Of a DNA stretch of 6,642 bases, positions 6,588-6,642 are shown one piece after another; within the stretch, counting starts at the first letter, position 1; each line of letters begins with the position of its first letter. The notes under the pieces are model-generated. The model saw only the letters and a program-made list of their open reading frames with translations, was not told the DNA's origin and searched no databases. The stretch is from an uncultured Eubacteriales bacterium. Lineage in GTDB: Bacteria > Bacillota > Clostridia > Oscillospirales > CAG-272. Where the stretch lies: NCBI GenBank assembly GCA_934467435.1, contig CAKSLR010000072.1, positions 1 to 6,642 on the forward strand, read 5' to 3'. A program made the translations under genes and the position numbers.

Positions 6588-6596
6588 TCGGTTCTT

Positions 6597-6601
6597 TCCT
6601 T
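6597..6601 (-). promoter_or_regulatory. Ribosome binding site deciding the YitT-family start
   Basis: AAGGA on the minus strand leaves 9 nt to the ATG at 6587 and 12 nt to a second, adjacent ATG at 6584. The first ATG is preferred; the difference is one residue. Confidence 0.65.
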
Positions 6602-6620
6602 GCACGTCAATCACCCCCAA

Positions 6621-6633
6621 GGTAAGGGTTACC
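6621..6633. repeat. Short inverted repeat upstream of the YitT-family gene
   Basis: GGTAA-GGG-TTACC has perfect 5-bp arms and lies about 34 bp upstream of the YitT-family ATG, close to the window edge. It could be an operator or chance; the promoter region needed to judge it is outside the window. Confidence 0.3.
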
Positions 6634-6642
6634 CTGCCGCGT

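Noticed and set aside
1..6642. Mobile element, CRISPR array, tRNA, toxin-antitoxin or defence system
   Set aside because: No repeat arrays, transposase or integrase motifs, tRNA-like folds or defence-gene domains are seen; nearly all the sequence is accounted for by five housekeeping-type genes.

Overview
This 6.6 kb window looks like chromosomal DNA from a low-complexity, roughly 54% GC Gram-positive bacterium. It is most likely a member of the Clostridia, perhaps near Oscillospiraceae/Ruminococcaceae. That placement is an inference from the SpoVE-like FtsW, the MurG motif wording, the clostridial-style GGNDS/PKTIDND phosphofructokinase and a YitT-family protein; no rRNA or other phylogenetic anchor is present. 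All five genes are ordinary, intact housekeeping-type genes, apart from the first, which is cut by the window edge. I see no mobile element, CRISPR array, tRNA or rRNA.

The left two thirds (1-4442, + strand) is a compact segment of the division and cell wall (dcw) cluster: mraY (3' part), ftsW/spoVE, murG and ftsZ. MraY makes lipid I, MurG converts it to lipid II, FtsW polymerises lipid II into septal glycan, and FtsZ forms the ring that directs the work. The first three genes are tightly packed (gaps of 22 and 17 nt) and look co-transcribed. A 165-bp gap before ftsZ carries a good sigma-A-type promoter (TTGCAA, 17 bp, TATTAT), a 14-bp palindrome upstream of it, and a leader of about 70 nt. 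Several genes often found here in other bacteria (murD between mraY and ftsW; murB, ftsQ/divIB and ftsA between murG and ftsZ) are absent from this stretch. The FtsZ C-terminal peptide is also non-canonical.

A strong, perfectly paired hairpin terminator (4403-4442) separates ftsZ from a convergent minus-strand pair: a YitT-family membrane protein gene (6587 down to 5733) followed after 34 nt by a phosphofructokinase gene of the pyrophosphate-dependent type (5698 down to 4457). The phosphofructokinase gene has its own near-consensus promoter (TTGACA, 17 bp, TGA-TATACT), which lies inside the last codons of the YitT gene. It can therefore be expressed independently of the upstream gene.

I found no convincing previously undescribed system. 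The points most worth a second look are the reduced dcw gene order with the divergent FtsZ tail, the palindrome and a 23-codon leader ORF upstream of ftsZ, and the nested promoter of the phosphofructokinase gene.
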